Shown here: one piece after another, positions 5,017-11,774 of the stretch
Layout of the letters: each line of letters starts with the position of its first letter
Position numbering within the stretch: position 1 is the first letter of the stretch
Virus record (IMG/VR): IMGVR_UViG_3300025168_000722
Location: 1-22,727 of that record
Strand: one strand, 5' to 3'
Source of the DNA: a virus
DNA length: 22,727 nucleotides
Notes under the pieces: model-generated
The model's database searches: none
Told to the model about the DNA's origin: nothing
The model's input: only the letters and a program-made list of their open reading frames with translations
Program-made: the position numbers and the translations under genes

Positions 5017-5183
5017 AGTGCAGCCTTTCCTCTTAAATATTCAACTAGCATTTCTACAGGAATTGTAATCTCACCTTGATTGTTACACGTTGAACAATCT
5101 GTAATTACTTCTTCCCTACCTTCTTCAATAAGTGCTCGCTTGTACCCGTTGCCCTTGCATTTGGGACATATAACTTTTTCCAT
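5013..5183 (-). CDS. DnaJ-type zinc-finger small protein (56 aa)
   Basis: ATG 5183 follows a good RBS (AAGGAAGG, about 5 nt upstream). The product contains CPKCKGNGY at residues 6-14 and CSTCNNQGEI at 30-39, i.e. paired CxxCxGxG / CxxCxxxG knuckles that bind one zinc in DnaJ-like domains. Such minimal DnaJ-finger proteins are frequent in phages, where they may chaperone or bind a host protein or nucleic acid. The 3' end couples to the coiled-coil gene (ATGA). The 5' end overlaps the upstream 113-aa gene by 59 nt in another frame, an unusually long overlap for this cluster. Confidence 0.8.
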   Translation of the reverse strand: MEKVICPKCKGNGYKRALIEEGREEVITDCSTCNNQGEITIPVEMLVEYLRGKAAL

Positions 5184-5466
5184 TTTGACCTTCCTTTAGT
5201 TTGATTTGATTGACAGCCTTAAGTACTTTACGTCTAACAAAGTTGTGATCAAAACCTGCAAATTCACAAACGTTAGCAAAGTCTGAATTTGGAATAGTAA
5301 AATATTCCAATGCAGTTTTTTGTGCATGACTATTGTAATTTCTAAATCTTTCTGCAACTGTTGTTTTGTTAACTAGATCTTCGATTGCAACGATTAATAC
5401 ATTACGCCAAAGATTTCTTATAGGATCTCTTGTATCCCACTCACTTAATGTTCTTAAGCCTTCCAT
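5125..5466 (-). CDS. hypothetical protein (113 aa)
   Basis: ATG 5466 with RBS AAGGAA about 6 nt upstream, overlapping the preceding gene by 26 nt. Sequence features are a tryptophan-containing N-terminus (LSEWDTRDPIRNLWRNVLIV), an alpha-helical middle, and FANVCEFAGFDHNFVRRKVL. The last of these looks like a DNA-binding helix-turn-helix: a helix, a G-F turn, then a basic second helix. The last ~19 residues overlap the zinc-finger gene in another frame and may be a read-on tail. No family recognised. A small DNA-binding or regulator-like role is a guess from the HTH-like stretch. Confidence 0.65.
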   Translation of the reverse strand: MEGLRTLSEWDTRDPIRNLWRNVLIVAIEDLVNKTTVAERFRNYNSHAQKTALEYFTIPNSDFANVCEFAGFDHNFVRRKVLKAVNQIKLKEGQNGKSYMSQMQGQRVQASTY

Positions 5467-5617
5467 TGAACTTCCTTGCTTTTTCGTTAATTAAAATATC
5501 TAAACATTTTGCTCTTGAGATTTGAACTTCCGGAACAATTATTTTTCTTACCTTATCTAACTTCTCGCAACTACTATGGGAGAGGGCTACAGATTTGTAT
5601 TTACTTATATCAGTCAT
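5441..5617 (-). CDS. small ribbon-helix-helix-like protein (58 aa)
   Basis: ATG 5617 has RBS AAGGA about 7 nt upstream. The product starts MTDISKYKSVALSHSSCEKL, followed by DKVRKIIVPEVQISRAKCLDILINEK. The order of a short strand (SVALS), a helix (CEKLDKVRKI), a turn and a second helix fits Arc/MetJ-type ribbon-helix-helix DNA-binding proteins, which bind operators as dimers. It is the first gene after a candidate promoter at 5651-5678, a typical position for a small phage repressor or transcriptional modulator. The fold call is from pattern only. Confidence 0.65.
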   Translation of the reverse strand: MTDISKYKSVALSHSSCEKLDKVRKIIVPEVQISRAKCLDILINEKARKFNGRLKNIK

Positions 5618-5650
5618 TATTTTTCCTTATCTTTCTTTTTAGTTGTTTCA

Positions 5651-5678
5651 TATATAGGATTATTATATGAAATTACAA
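5651..5678 (-). promoter_or_regulatory. candidate sigma70-type promoter (TTGTAA-N16-TATATA)
   Basis: On the minus strand TTGTAA (5673-5678), 16-nt spacer, TATATA (5651-5656), 34 nt before ATG 5617. A perfect TTGACA at 5682-5687 and a TATAAT at 5662-5667 overlap it, with poor 14-nt spacing between those two. The TTGNNN-N16-TATATA layout is the same as at 14867-14894 and 15235-15262. Confidence 0.5.
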
Positions 5679-5705
5679 TAGTGTCAATGACGATTAAAAA
5701 AAAAA

Positions 5706-5837
5706 TTAACCTTGACCTTTGTAACGTTTAGTCCGTTTTTGGCGTTTTTCCTGCTTATTTAGCGACTTTTTGTGCTGCCGGGGACCTCTTTTTTTAGGTC
5801 TATCCCGTTCGTGATGTTCTTTAAATTTTTTGGCCAC
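5706..5837 (-). CDS. highly basic small protein (43 aa), GTG start
   Basis: GTG at 5837 shares its G with the upstream stop (TAGTG), which supports this start. The product reads MAKKFKEHHERDRPKKRGPR, then QHKKSLNKQEKR and a basic tail ending KRYKGQG. Nearly half the residues are Lys/Arg/His, so it is probably disordered and nucleic-acid binding. I associate this KEHHERDRPKKR...HKKSLNKxE pattern with marine phage small proteins. Function is unknown; DNA or RNA condensation or translation interference are possible. Confidence 0.68.
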   Translation of the reverse strand: MAKKFKEHHERDRPKKRGPRQHKKSLNKQEKRQKRTKRYKGQG

Positions 5838-5977
5838 TATTTACCAATTTTTTTAAGAGCTTTCTTGTGAGCTTTTGTAAACGAATCACCTTTTTTAATA
5901 TCTTCTTTCATTTGTTTCATATGTTTAGCACTGTGATGTTTGCTGTGCTTCTTCATTGTTTTTTTCATCTTAGTCAT
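5837..5977 (-). CDS. Lys/His-rich small protein (46 aa)
   Basis: ATG 5977 follows AGGA at about 7 nt. The product begins MTKMKKTMKKHSKHHSAKHM and ends FTKAHKKALKKIGK. It is extremely rich in Lys and His with regular methionines, and is likely an amphipathic or disordered nucleic-acid-binding peptide. It is coupled to the following basic gene by a one-base overlap. No family function is known to me. The pair of adjacent polycationic micro-genes suggests a shared role on host nucleic acid or ribosomes, which is inference. Confidence 0.65.
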   Translation of the reverse strand: MTKMKKTMKKHSKHHSAKHMKQMKEDIKKGDSFTKAHKKALKKIGK

Positions 5978-5989
5978 TATTTTATCCTA

Positions 5990-6232
5990 TTATAATCTAT
6001 TTAATTTTAAATATTCTTTATCTCTATCTGTTAATTCAAGGTATTTTATAGAACCATTTACGTATTGTCTCATATCTTCACCACAATTACTACATCTATA
6101 ATAATCTGTAACTACTGCAACTAAAATAGTTCGCTCTTCACAACCTACACATTTACCCATTACGGTATCAATTTTGCTAAATGCTTCAGTCAATAATAAT
6201 CCTTTTAATCTTTCTTTCTTTTTATTTGACAT
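5990..6232 (-). CDS. zinc-ribbon protein (80 aa)
   Basis: Two CxxC knuckles (CVGC and CSNC) separated by a beta-rich stretch (ILVAVVTDYYR) define a zinc ribbon; NCGEDMRQYVNGSIKYLEL follows. This arrangement resembles single zinc-ribbon phage proteins and the ribbon of transcription or translation factors. ATG 6232 lies inside the end of the endolysin gene (11-nt overlap), so it is translated by coupling. The N-terminus is a basic helix (MSNKKKERLKGLLLTEAF). The role is unknown; nucleic-acid or RNA-polymerase binding is plausible. Confidence 0.78.
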   Translation of the reverse strand: MSNKKKERLKGLLLTEAFSKIDTVMGKCVGCEERTILVAVVTDYYRCSNCGEDMRQYVNGSIKYLELTDRDKEYLKLNRL

Positions 6233-6716
6233 ATCTATCTGTACTTAACCCCATGATTGGTTTGTACTCAGTCTTACCATTTTTTTTAAAAGCAATCAAG
6301 TACTCCTTACGATTTAAAGATATAGTGGGATTGTACGATACGTGAACCCATCCTGAATTTGGGCCTTCTGATGGATCATAGTACTCAAGAATTAATTGAT
6401 CGAACATAAGGTTTTCTTTTATCCAGTCACTTAGCTCATTATTAGGTAAATCAAATATCTCTATATCTGCCGCCATCCCCTGACAGTGCTGTGATGAATC
6501 TGAAGATCCAAGGTGCCTGTTTAAAATAATATCTCTATAGCCGCTAGAAACCGTAACCACTTTACCAAAATGGTCTCTAATGGGCTGTAGGACCCTCTCA
6601 CAAAGCAATCTTAGATTTTCTGTATGTTGTTCCCCTGGAATGTTAGCAAGGCCTTTCCTGACCGCTGTCTGAGATTTAATCATCTCTGATAAGTGAAAAT
6701 TTTTACTTAAGTTCAT
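6222..6716 (-). CDS. peptidase M15 endolysin (164 aa)
   Basis: The D,D-/L,D-carboxypeptidase fold of M15 (VanY/peptidase M15A) shows SSGYR at 57-61, SQH-x2-G-x-AAD with zinc ligands His77 and Asp84, and WVHVS with zinc ligand His125. Glu111 (LILEYY) is the likely catalytic base. The enzyme cleaves peptide stems or cross-links of peptidoglycan to release virions. No signal peptide is present, so it needs a holin. RBS GGAGATAAC lies about 6 nt from ATG 6716, which overlaps the preceding gene by ATGA. Length is normal for the single-domain family. Confidence 0.9.
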   Translation of the reverse strand: MNLSKNFHLSEMIKSQTAVRKGLANIPGEQHTENLRLLCERVLQPIRDHFGKVVTVSSGYRDIILNRHLGSSDSSQHCQGMAADIEIFDLPNNELSDWIKENLMFDQLILEYYDPSEGPNSGWVHVSYNPTISLNRKEYLIAFKKNGKTEYKPIMGLSTDRYVK

Positions 6717-6928
6717 GTTTGTGTTATCTCCTTACAATTAAATACAGTGTACGCTCTGTATGTATTAATAAATGTTGAATCAAATTTTTTTAGTATATTA
6801 GTAGAATATTCATAACCATGGATAGCACATTCGCTATAAGTATTAAAGTATGTTATTAATGGCTGAATAGGCCTACATTCGTTGCCTTCTACATGACTGC
6901 ATATAAACATTACCATTAAAAATTTCAT
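6713..6928 (-). CDS. small exported cysteine-containing protein (71 aa)
   Basis: The N-terminus MKFLMVMFICSHVEGNECRP is a short hydrophobic segment followed by a polar, Cys-containing domain, with further cysteines in YSECAIHGYEYS and VFNCKE. Four cysteines after export would allow disulfides in the periplasm. No clear lipobox. It lies between the holin-like and endolysin genes (TAATG and ATGA overlaps), so it is likely part of lysis or of envelope modification such as superinfection exclusion. A spanin role is possible but no Rz1-like proline-rich lipoprotein is seen. Confidence 0.7.
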   Translation of the reverse strand: MKFLMVMFICSHVEGNECRPIQPLITYFNTYSECAIHGYEYSTNILKKFDSTFINTYRAYTVFNCKEITQT

Positions 6929-7116
6929 TATCTACCTCTAACGGAATCGATGAAATTATAAACTCTACCAAATTGCTTGTCAATAGACATCAGGTCCGAC
7001 TGGATCATGGTTACTGTTAATTGAAGTTCTATGAGTGTGACCAAAGTCCATGTAGCAAGTCCCATTAGGATTGTACCTAATAAGGCAATTAAGGCAGTAT
7101 TGGTTTTTCTACTCAT
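6928..7116 (-). CDS. holin-like membrane protein (62 aa)
   Basis: A short basic N-terminus (MSRKTNT) is followed by one long hydrophobic segment (ALIALLGTILMGLATWTLVTL, about residues 8-28), then a coiled-coil-like polar region ending SIDKQFGRVYNFIDSVRGR. One TM helix, small size and position just before the endolysin block fit a class III-like or pinholin-type holin, or a membrane-anchored spanin component. The gene overlaps the upstream exported protein by 8 nt and the next by one base. The TM is certain; the holin name is inferred from context. Confidence 0.65.
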   Translation of the reverse strand: MSRKTNTALIALLGTILMGLATWTLVTLIELQLTVTMIQSDLMSIDKQFGRVYNFIDSVRGR

Positions 7117-7651
7117 TTGTAGGTACAGGTAATGTTAAAAATTTATCACCCATTAATTTAAGTTCTGGGTTCTTTTTTTTATATCCATCTTTTAACTCGT
7201 CCCATTTACTTTTGCCATCTGCTGGTCTGTTATCTAATTTAACAGGAGTTACACCCGTACACTTTGATACTAATAATCTAAAGTTTTCATTTTGTGCAAG
7301 ACTAGGATTGCTGTTAACCCTACCACACATTTTCATTAACTCTAGTTGCTGTTTGAGTTCCATGTTTTCTTGCTGCACTTGTCTAAATTGTTTAGTACAA
7401 GCAGTTCCAATGTAGTGTCTATAAGTTACACTCAAACGATCATTGTCACTATTGTTATCATAATCATTAGAACTAGAATTATGTCTATAATCGTTGTCTC
7501 TGTTTTCTGTTTCGATTCTAACATCGACTTCACCAGTTCTGCAGCTATTAGTCCCATTAGTTAAATATTCGTTTTTTGGATAAGCTGGTTTTGCAAACAG
7601 AGTTAAACATATAAACATTACAATTAGTAGTGCAGTAAATTTGTAATTCAT
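7109..7651 (-). CDS. exported protein with Asn/Asp-rich linker and coiled coil (180 aa)
   Basis: ATG 7651 has GGAG about 9 nt upstream. An ATG at 7666 would add five residues. A Sec-type signal peptide is clear: MNYK, then FTALLIVMFICLTLFA, with cleavage likely near AKPAYP. Next come a cysteine-containing domain, a low-complexity linker (RDNDYRHNSSSNDYDNN), a coiled coil (VQQENMELKQQLELMKMC), and a region with paired cysteines (MCGRV, SKCTG) ending KLMGDKFLTLPVPTNE. It is probably periplasmic. The cluster context suggests lysis, spanin-like bridging or an envelope-located virion factor. The pattern is familiar to me from marine phages but has no assigned function. Confidence 0.72.
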   Translation of the reverse strand: MNYKFTALLIVMFICLTLFAKPAYPKNEYLTNGTNSCRTGEVDVRIETENRDNDYRHNSSSNDYDNNSDNDRLSVTYRHYIGTACTKQFRQVQQENMELKQQLELMKMCGRVNSNPSLAQNENFRLLVSKCTGVTPVKLDNRPADGKSKWDELKDGYKKKNPELKLMGDKFLTLPVPTNE

Positions 7652-7669
7652 CCTGAGAGTCTCCATACA

Positions 7670-7969
7670 TTACCTGTTTAAATCCTTAATATCATAACTG
7701 TGTTCTCTAACTTCATCTGCTAATTGTCTGTATAAATTTTCTGCCATTTGCCAAGTGGACTCAGCAGAAGTTAGTCTTGTGTTTTGATCTGTAAGTTTTT
7801 CTTGAGCTACAGTTAGATCTCTTTGAAGATTTATTATTTGAGTTTGATTAGAATTAATTGTGTCTGTTAGATTAACAATATACTTAACGCCTGTAAATGT
7901 TCCAAAAAGAACGGATGCTATGACAGGTACTAATACAAAGTTTTTCTTAAATAATTCTGCTATTGACAT
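7670..7969 (-). CDS. membrane-anchored coiled-coil protein (99 aa), Rz/holin-like
   Basis: ATG 7969 has a strong RBS (GAGGAG, 8 nt). A GTG at 7978 would add three residues and overlap the RBS. The protein has an N-terminal cytoplasmic stub (MSIAELFKKN), a TM helix (FVLVPVIASVLFGTFTGVKY), then a long coiled coil (QIINLQRDLTVAQEKLTDQN and on to EVREHSYDIKDLNR). This topology, N-in TM plus periplasmic coiled coil, matches i-spanin (Rz-like) subunits, and also some holins. It overlaps the Cys-rich gene by 10 nt and opens the lysis/envelope cassette. Confidence 0.68.
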   Translation of the reverse strand: MSIAELFKKNFVLVPVIASVLFGTFTGVKYIVNLTDTINSNQTQIINLQRDLTVAQEKLTDQNTRLTSAESTWQMAENLYRQLADEVREHSYDIKDLNR

Positions 7970-8121
7970 GATAAACACTCCTCGTATTCAATTTCTTTTT
8001 CTGCTTCATGAAGACATTTTTTACATCCACATATATCCATTAAAGGTGAGTAGTGCCCTGAATCAATCTTATCTTCATTGCAGTGACACCCATGGCCACA
8101 AGTTTTACATTTTACAAACAT
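7960..8121 (-). CDS. cysteine-rich zinc-binding micro-protein (53 aa)
   Basis: ATG 8121 to TAG 7960-7962. There are nine cysteines and several histidines: CKTCGHGCHCNEDK at 5-18, ICGCKKCLHE at 30-39 and ECLSC at 48-52. The spacing suggests a compact double zinc site, for example a cross-brace or treble-clef-like fold. A clear RBS is not seen. It sits 43 nt downstream of the DNA polymerase and overlaps the start of the next membrane protein gene. The function is unknown; small multi-cysteine phage proteins often bind host RNA polymerase or other complexes. Confidence 0.7.
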   Translation of the reverse strand: MFVKCKTCGHGCHCNEDKIDSGHYSPLMDICGCKKCLHEAEKEIEYEECLSCQ

Positions 8122-8164
8122 GCCGGTATTTTATCAGAAAATGTTTTGTAGGAAAAGTATTTTA

Positions 8165-10102
8165 TTATTTTATTTCACCCCAATTAGGGCCAGATTCATA
8201 GTCAACTTTGTTAGGTACTTCTAAATCAACTGCAGTTTCCATGATATTTTTTATCTTTTTTGCTTGTTCTTCTGATTCAACAGAAAAATCTAACTCATCA
8301 TGTATTTGTATATGAGCTAATAATCCTTGTTTGTATAATTCTACCATGGCTTTTTTAGTCATATCAGCAGCACTCCCTTGGATTAATTTATTTAAAGCTT
8401 TGTAAGTAAAGGCACGTCTTGTTGGGTTTTTATGCCAGTAGTTTTTCTTAGGTTTACCTTGTTTATCTTTAATAATATTTTCTTCAAAATCTTTTAATAC
8501 AGGTCCCATATCTTGAAGTTCTTTCATACGTTCCTCATCTTCTGCAGGTACATAAGTTCCCCAATCATCACCTCTAAGTACAGGTTCATATTTAGGAAAT
8601 CTACAACGTCTTCCAAGTATAGTTTTAATTACACCTTTACTAGCTGCTGCATTCATAGCTTTGTTAGTAAGTTGTTTTACAAAAGGTGCATTCTCATGAT
8701 ATTTTTTAAATAATTCTTCAGCTTTATCTTTTGTTAGATCTAACTCATTCATAAGTTTAGCTTTACCCATACCATAGAAAAGACCTAAGTTAATTACTTT
8801 AGCTTGTGATCTAGGTATCTCTGCCATCTCAGCTACAATTTTGTGAAAGTCTGTATTAGGATCATTTTCATATGAATCTGCAATTGTATTAACAGAAGGT
8901 AATTCAAACTGTAATGAATAATGTGCTACAAGCCTTGGTTCCTGTTGCGAGTAATCAAACGTACCCCACTTGCAGCCTTCATCTGGAATAAATAAAGATC
9001 TAATCAAGGGTCCTGTTTCCGGATCCTTTGCAGGAATTTGTTGTAAGTTAGGATTAGAGTATGAGAATCTTCCAGTTACAGTTCCTCCGTCATCAGATCT
9101 AATTTGATTTATATCAGCATGAATTCTACCTTTGTGTTCATGTTTGATAATAGAATCTATAAAAGTAGTTCTGACCTTGTTTATTTTCCTAGCTTCTGCT
9201 ATCATCCTAACCACTGGATGTTTATGATTCACAAGAAAGTTTTTAGTAAATGATGGTTCACCTGATTTCTCAGTTTTGGAATACTCTAAATTTAATTTAT
9301 CAAAAAGTGGTGCAATGGTTCTTGCAGCCATTAACTGAATGTCTATTCCTGTTTCTATTTTTATTTGGTGGATTAAGTTTTCTTCTTTTAATGCTAATGC
9401 TGTCTTCAACGTATGAGCTTTTTGAACGTCTACTTTCACACCGTAAAACCTCATGTCAACAAGACATGGAAACAAATCAGTCTCCAGATTAAAAATTTTT
9501 TTTAAATCTTGTTCCGCCATTATTTTTTTTAACTGCTGCCAAAGTTCTAAAGTTAAAACTGCATCTTGTTCTGCATACGATCCAACTTCCATAGCTGGAA
9601 GTCTCCACATATCTGCCTTAGGATCTAATCCTCTTTCTTTAGCTGCCTTATTTAGTAAAGCTTCGTTCTTACCTTTACTTAAATATTTCCATGACATTGA
9701 ATTCAATGTGTATGAGAATCTATTCTCATCAATTAAAGATGATGCAATCATAGTATCTACAAGTAAACCATTAATTTTTATACCTAAATTACGTATCCAA
9801 GATACGTCGTACATAGCATTATGAAATATTTTTGTAGCCGGACATTCACAAACTTTTGTAAACCAATCTATAACTTTTTTAGGATCTAAGTTAGGACCTG
9901 CTTCATGAGCAATTGGATAATAACCTTTCCAACCTTCTACGGCAACTGCTATACCTACAATCTCACCATTACCAATGATGGCTCCTGAACCCTTACTCTT
10001 TAAATCTGGATCTCTTGTCTCTAAGTCAATAGCAATTTCTTTATGCTTTGTTAGATCAGGAAATTCTTTAGGGAGTAACCATTCAGTTTGAGGTAAAATC
10101 AT
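8165..10102 (-). CDS. polA: DNA polymerase I family (family A) with 3'-5' exonuclease (645 aa)
   Basis: The exonuclease domain is intact: ExoI Asp26-x-Glu28 (AIDLET), ExoII Asn95-x3-Asp99 (HNAMYD), ExoIII Tyr176-x3-Asp180 (YAEQD). The polymerase has motif A DYSQQEPR (Asp383), motif B Arg431-x3-Lys435 with Tyr443-Gly444 (RSQAKVINLGLFYGMG), and motif C His601-Asp602-Glu603. The conserved TVTGRFSYSNPNLQQIP precedes motif A. There is no 5'-3' exonuclease domain, as usual for replicative phage polymerases, and length matches T7-like enzymes (about 700 aa). It replicates the phage genome with the primase and helicases upstream. ATG 10102 overlaps the DUF3310 gene stop by ATGA. No T7-type thioredoxin-binding loop is obvious. 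Confidence 0.97.
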   Translation of the reverse strand: MILPQTEWLLPKEFPDLTKHKEIAIDLETRDPDLKSKGSGAIIGNGEIVGIAVAVEGWKGYYPIAHEAGPNLDPKKVIDWFTKVCECPATKIFHNAMYDVSWIRNLGIKINGLLVDTMIASSLIDENRFSYTLNSMSWKYLSKGKNEALLNKAAKERGLDPKADMWRLPAMEVGSYAEQDAVLTLELWQQLKKIMAEQDLKKIFNLETDLFPCLVDMRFYGVKVDVQKAHTLKTALALKEENLIHQIKIETGIDIQLMAARTIAPLFDKLNLEYSKTEKSGEPSFTKNFLVNHKHPVVRMIAEARKINKVRTTFIDSIIKHEHKGRIHADINQIRSDDGGTVTGRFSYSNPNLQQIPAKDPETGPLIRSLFIPDEGCKWGTFDYSQQEPRLVAHYSLQFELPSVNTIADSYENDPNTDFHKIVAEMAEIPRSQAKVINLGLFYGMGKAKLMNELDLTKDKAEELFKKYHENAPFVKQLTNKAMNAAASKGVIKTILGRRCRFPKYEPVLRGDDWGTYVPAEDEERMKELQDMGPVLKDFEENIIKDKQGKPKKNYWHKNPTRRAFTYKALNKLIQGSAADMTKKAMVELYKQGLLAHIQIHDELDFSVESEEQAKKIKNIMETAVDLEVPNKVDYESGPNWGEIK

Positions 10103-10344
10103 TTTTTATTAATGTCTTTCATTGTTTTAATCTGTAATTCACAATAATGAATTATTTTCTCAAGGTCTTGTATTCCCGCTTTGTTTTTATAGCGACAAAC
10201 ATATTTTATAACATTCCCCTGGAAAAAAGAAAGGTTGTTCTTAGATATAAATTCATACGGTTGTATATGAAATTTTTTATAATGTGATCCACCAATTTGT
10301 TTATCTTGTGGAAATGTACCTTCAAACATGTCTTTAGTTGTCAT
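10099..10344 (-). CDS. DUF3310 protein (81 aa)
   Basis: The DUF3310 signature is complete: QIGGSHYKKFHIQPYEFI, then FFQGNVIKYVCRYKNK, then GIQDLEKIIHYCELQI. The family is widespread in phage replication/nucleotide-metabolism operons. A nucleotide-kinase-like role has been suggested in annotations but no reaction is established. The gene is fused translationally to its neighbours by ATGA overlaps at both ends, placing it between the helicase and the polymerase and suggesting it acts in replication or in nucleotide supply. Confidence 0.9.
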   Translation of the reverse strand: MTTKDMFEGTFPQDKQIGGSHYKKFHIQPYEFISKNNLSFFQGNVIKYVCRYKNKAGIQDLEKIIHYCELQIKTMKDINKK

Positions 10345-11774
10345 AACTGATATCCTTTACGTTTTATTTTTGCTTTTAATTTATATAGGTTATTTCTTGC
10401 TCTTGTGGTTCCTACGTACCAAACTCTATGTTCTTCATCTTGTTTGTTCTGACTCTTTTTAATTGCTTTAAGAATCTTATCTCCCATATCTAAACATAGA
10501 ATTACATTATCTTCTTCTCCACCTTTGGCTGCATGTATAGTGGACAACCAAATTCTTGCTGGCTCATCTAAATTTTCTCCGTTGTCTAACATATTTTTTA
10601 TATATAATTTTTCTTTCTCACCAGCTAATTTAAATGCATCATACCAATTTAACATATGATCCCACTGAACTTCTCCAGTGTATTCTTGGATATCTTTTAT
10701 AACTTTATCTTCTAAAATTTTTCCTTTAGTCCATAGATCATAATTCATAGCTGACTTGTACAGAGATACTTTAAAACTCTTACCTTTGTTTGTTTCAAAG
10801 AATAAATTTTTCTTTTTTAATTCTTCATCTATTTTCATAAGCCTGGATATGGTTCTAGATAATATTAACCATTTACCTTGAGTTAAATCTACTTGACCTA
10901 AGTTAGCTATCTCATCAGATTCTCCAATAAAATCTCTAGGAAAATAGTTTTTATGCTTACGAATGCCCATAATTCTTTCAATAGGCTTCTCTGACTCTTG
11001 CTGGACCCTTAAAGAGATCCTTTTTGAGTACTTTAAAACCCTTTCTTTTGCAGGTTCTTTGATAAATCTCTCTACATCTGCACCAGCCCAAGCAAATATA
11101 GCTTGGTCATCATCTCCTGCTAAGTACATATCTTCTGTTTTTGTTTTTAATACATCGAATAGTTTCCACTGTAGTGGTGATAGATCTTGGGCTTCATCTA
11201 TAAATATAGCTTTAAAAGTTGGAAAGTCAGGGTGATCTTTTTTCTTAATAGTTAGATCTACAATGTCATTAAAATCATATAATGATTTTTTTTCTTTATA
11301 GTTTTTTAAATTATCATTTATGTATTTTAAAGTAGCCCATTTAATATCTTTACCATTGTGTTCATTTAAATCGTATTCTTCTTCAATAGAAGTACATCTG
11401 TTAATAGATTTATGAATGATTTGAAAATAAGGATTGTCACAAGTTAAAAAATTTACTTCGTCTTTGTTATACTTGTCTGTGTATTTAACTTTTATATTTA
11501 TTTTCTTACCAAAGTTTTCATAATGAAAGGGCTGCATTATATCTTGTTCTTTTAATTTTAAGAAATGAAAACAAAAAGCATGTAGAGTTTGGAAGTAAGG
11601 TAAGTTTTTATCATCAGAGGGCATTCTTTTTTTTGCTTCTCCAGCTGCTTTTCTACTGAAAGCAAAGTATCCTATTTTATGTAAAGGTATACCTGTCCTA
11701 GCATAAGCTTTAGCCCTACTAATTAATTTGTAGGTCTTACCAGTTCCTGGTGGTCCATAGTATTTATAAATCAT
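10341..11774 (-). CDS. UvrD/Rep-like SF1 DNA helicase (477 aa)
   Basis: Walker A GPPGTGKT is at residues 7-14 (Lys13), motif Ia around FAFSRKAAGEA, Walker B DEAQD at 193-197 (IFIDEAQDLSP), motif III GDDDQAIFAWAGA around 220-232, motif V STIHAAKGGEEDNVI at 411-425 and motif VI VGTTRARNNLY at 454-464. This is a compact SF1A 3'-5' helicase, shorter than UvrD (about 720 aa) with reduced B subdomains, a form common in phages. It probably acts as replication-fork or recombination helicase. TAATG links it to the primase and ATGA to DUF3310. Confidence 0.95.
   Translation of the reverse strand: MIYKYYGPPGTGKTYKLISRAKAYARTGIPLHKIGYFAFSRKAAGEAKKRMPSDDKNLPYFQTLHAFCFHFLKLKEQDIMQPFHYENFGKKINIKVKYTDKYNKDEVNFLTCDNPYFQIIHKSINRCTSIEEEYDLNEHNGKDIKWATLKYINDNLKNYKEKKSLYDFNDIVDLTIKKKDHPDFPTFKAIFIDEAQDLSPLQWKLFDVLKTKTEDMYLAGDDDQAIFAWAGADVERFIKEPAKERVLKYSKRISLRVQQESEKPIERIMGIRKHKNYFPRDFIGESDEIANLGQVDLTQGKWLILSRTISRLMKIDEELKKKNLFFETNKGKSFKVSLYKSAMNYDLWTKGKILEDKVIKDIQEYTGEVQWDHMLNWYDAFKLAGEKEKLYIKNMLDNGENLDEPARIWLSTIHAAKGGEEDNVILCLDMGDKILKAIKKSQNKQDEEHRVWYVGTTRARNNLYKLKAKIKRKGYQL

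Noticed and set aside
5780-5805. Hairpin GACCT/AGGTC with a T run as a terminator
   Set aside because: It lies inside the 43-aa coding sequence, has only a 5-bp stem, and the T run is the loop, not the tail.
7346-7564. Plus-strand 72-codon frame opposite the exported 185-aa protein
   Set aside because: It is the antisense of the Asn/Asp-rich linker, giving an Ile/Val-rich product; the minus-strand gene has signal peptide, RBS and context.
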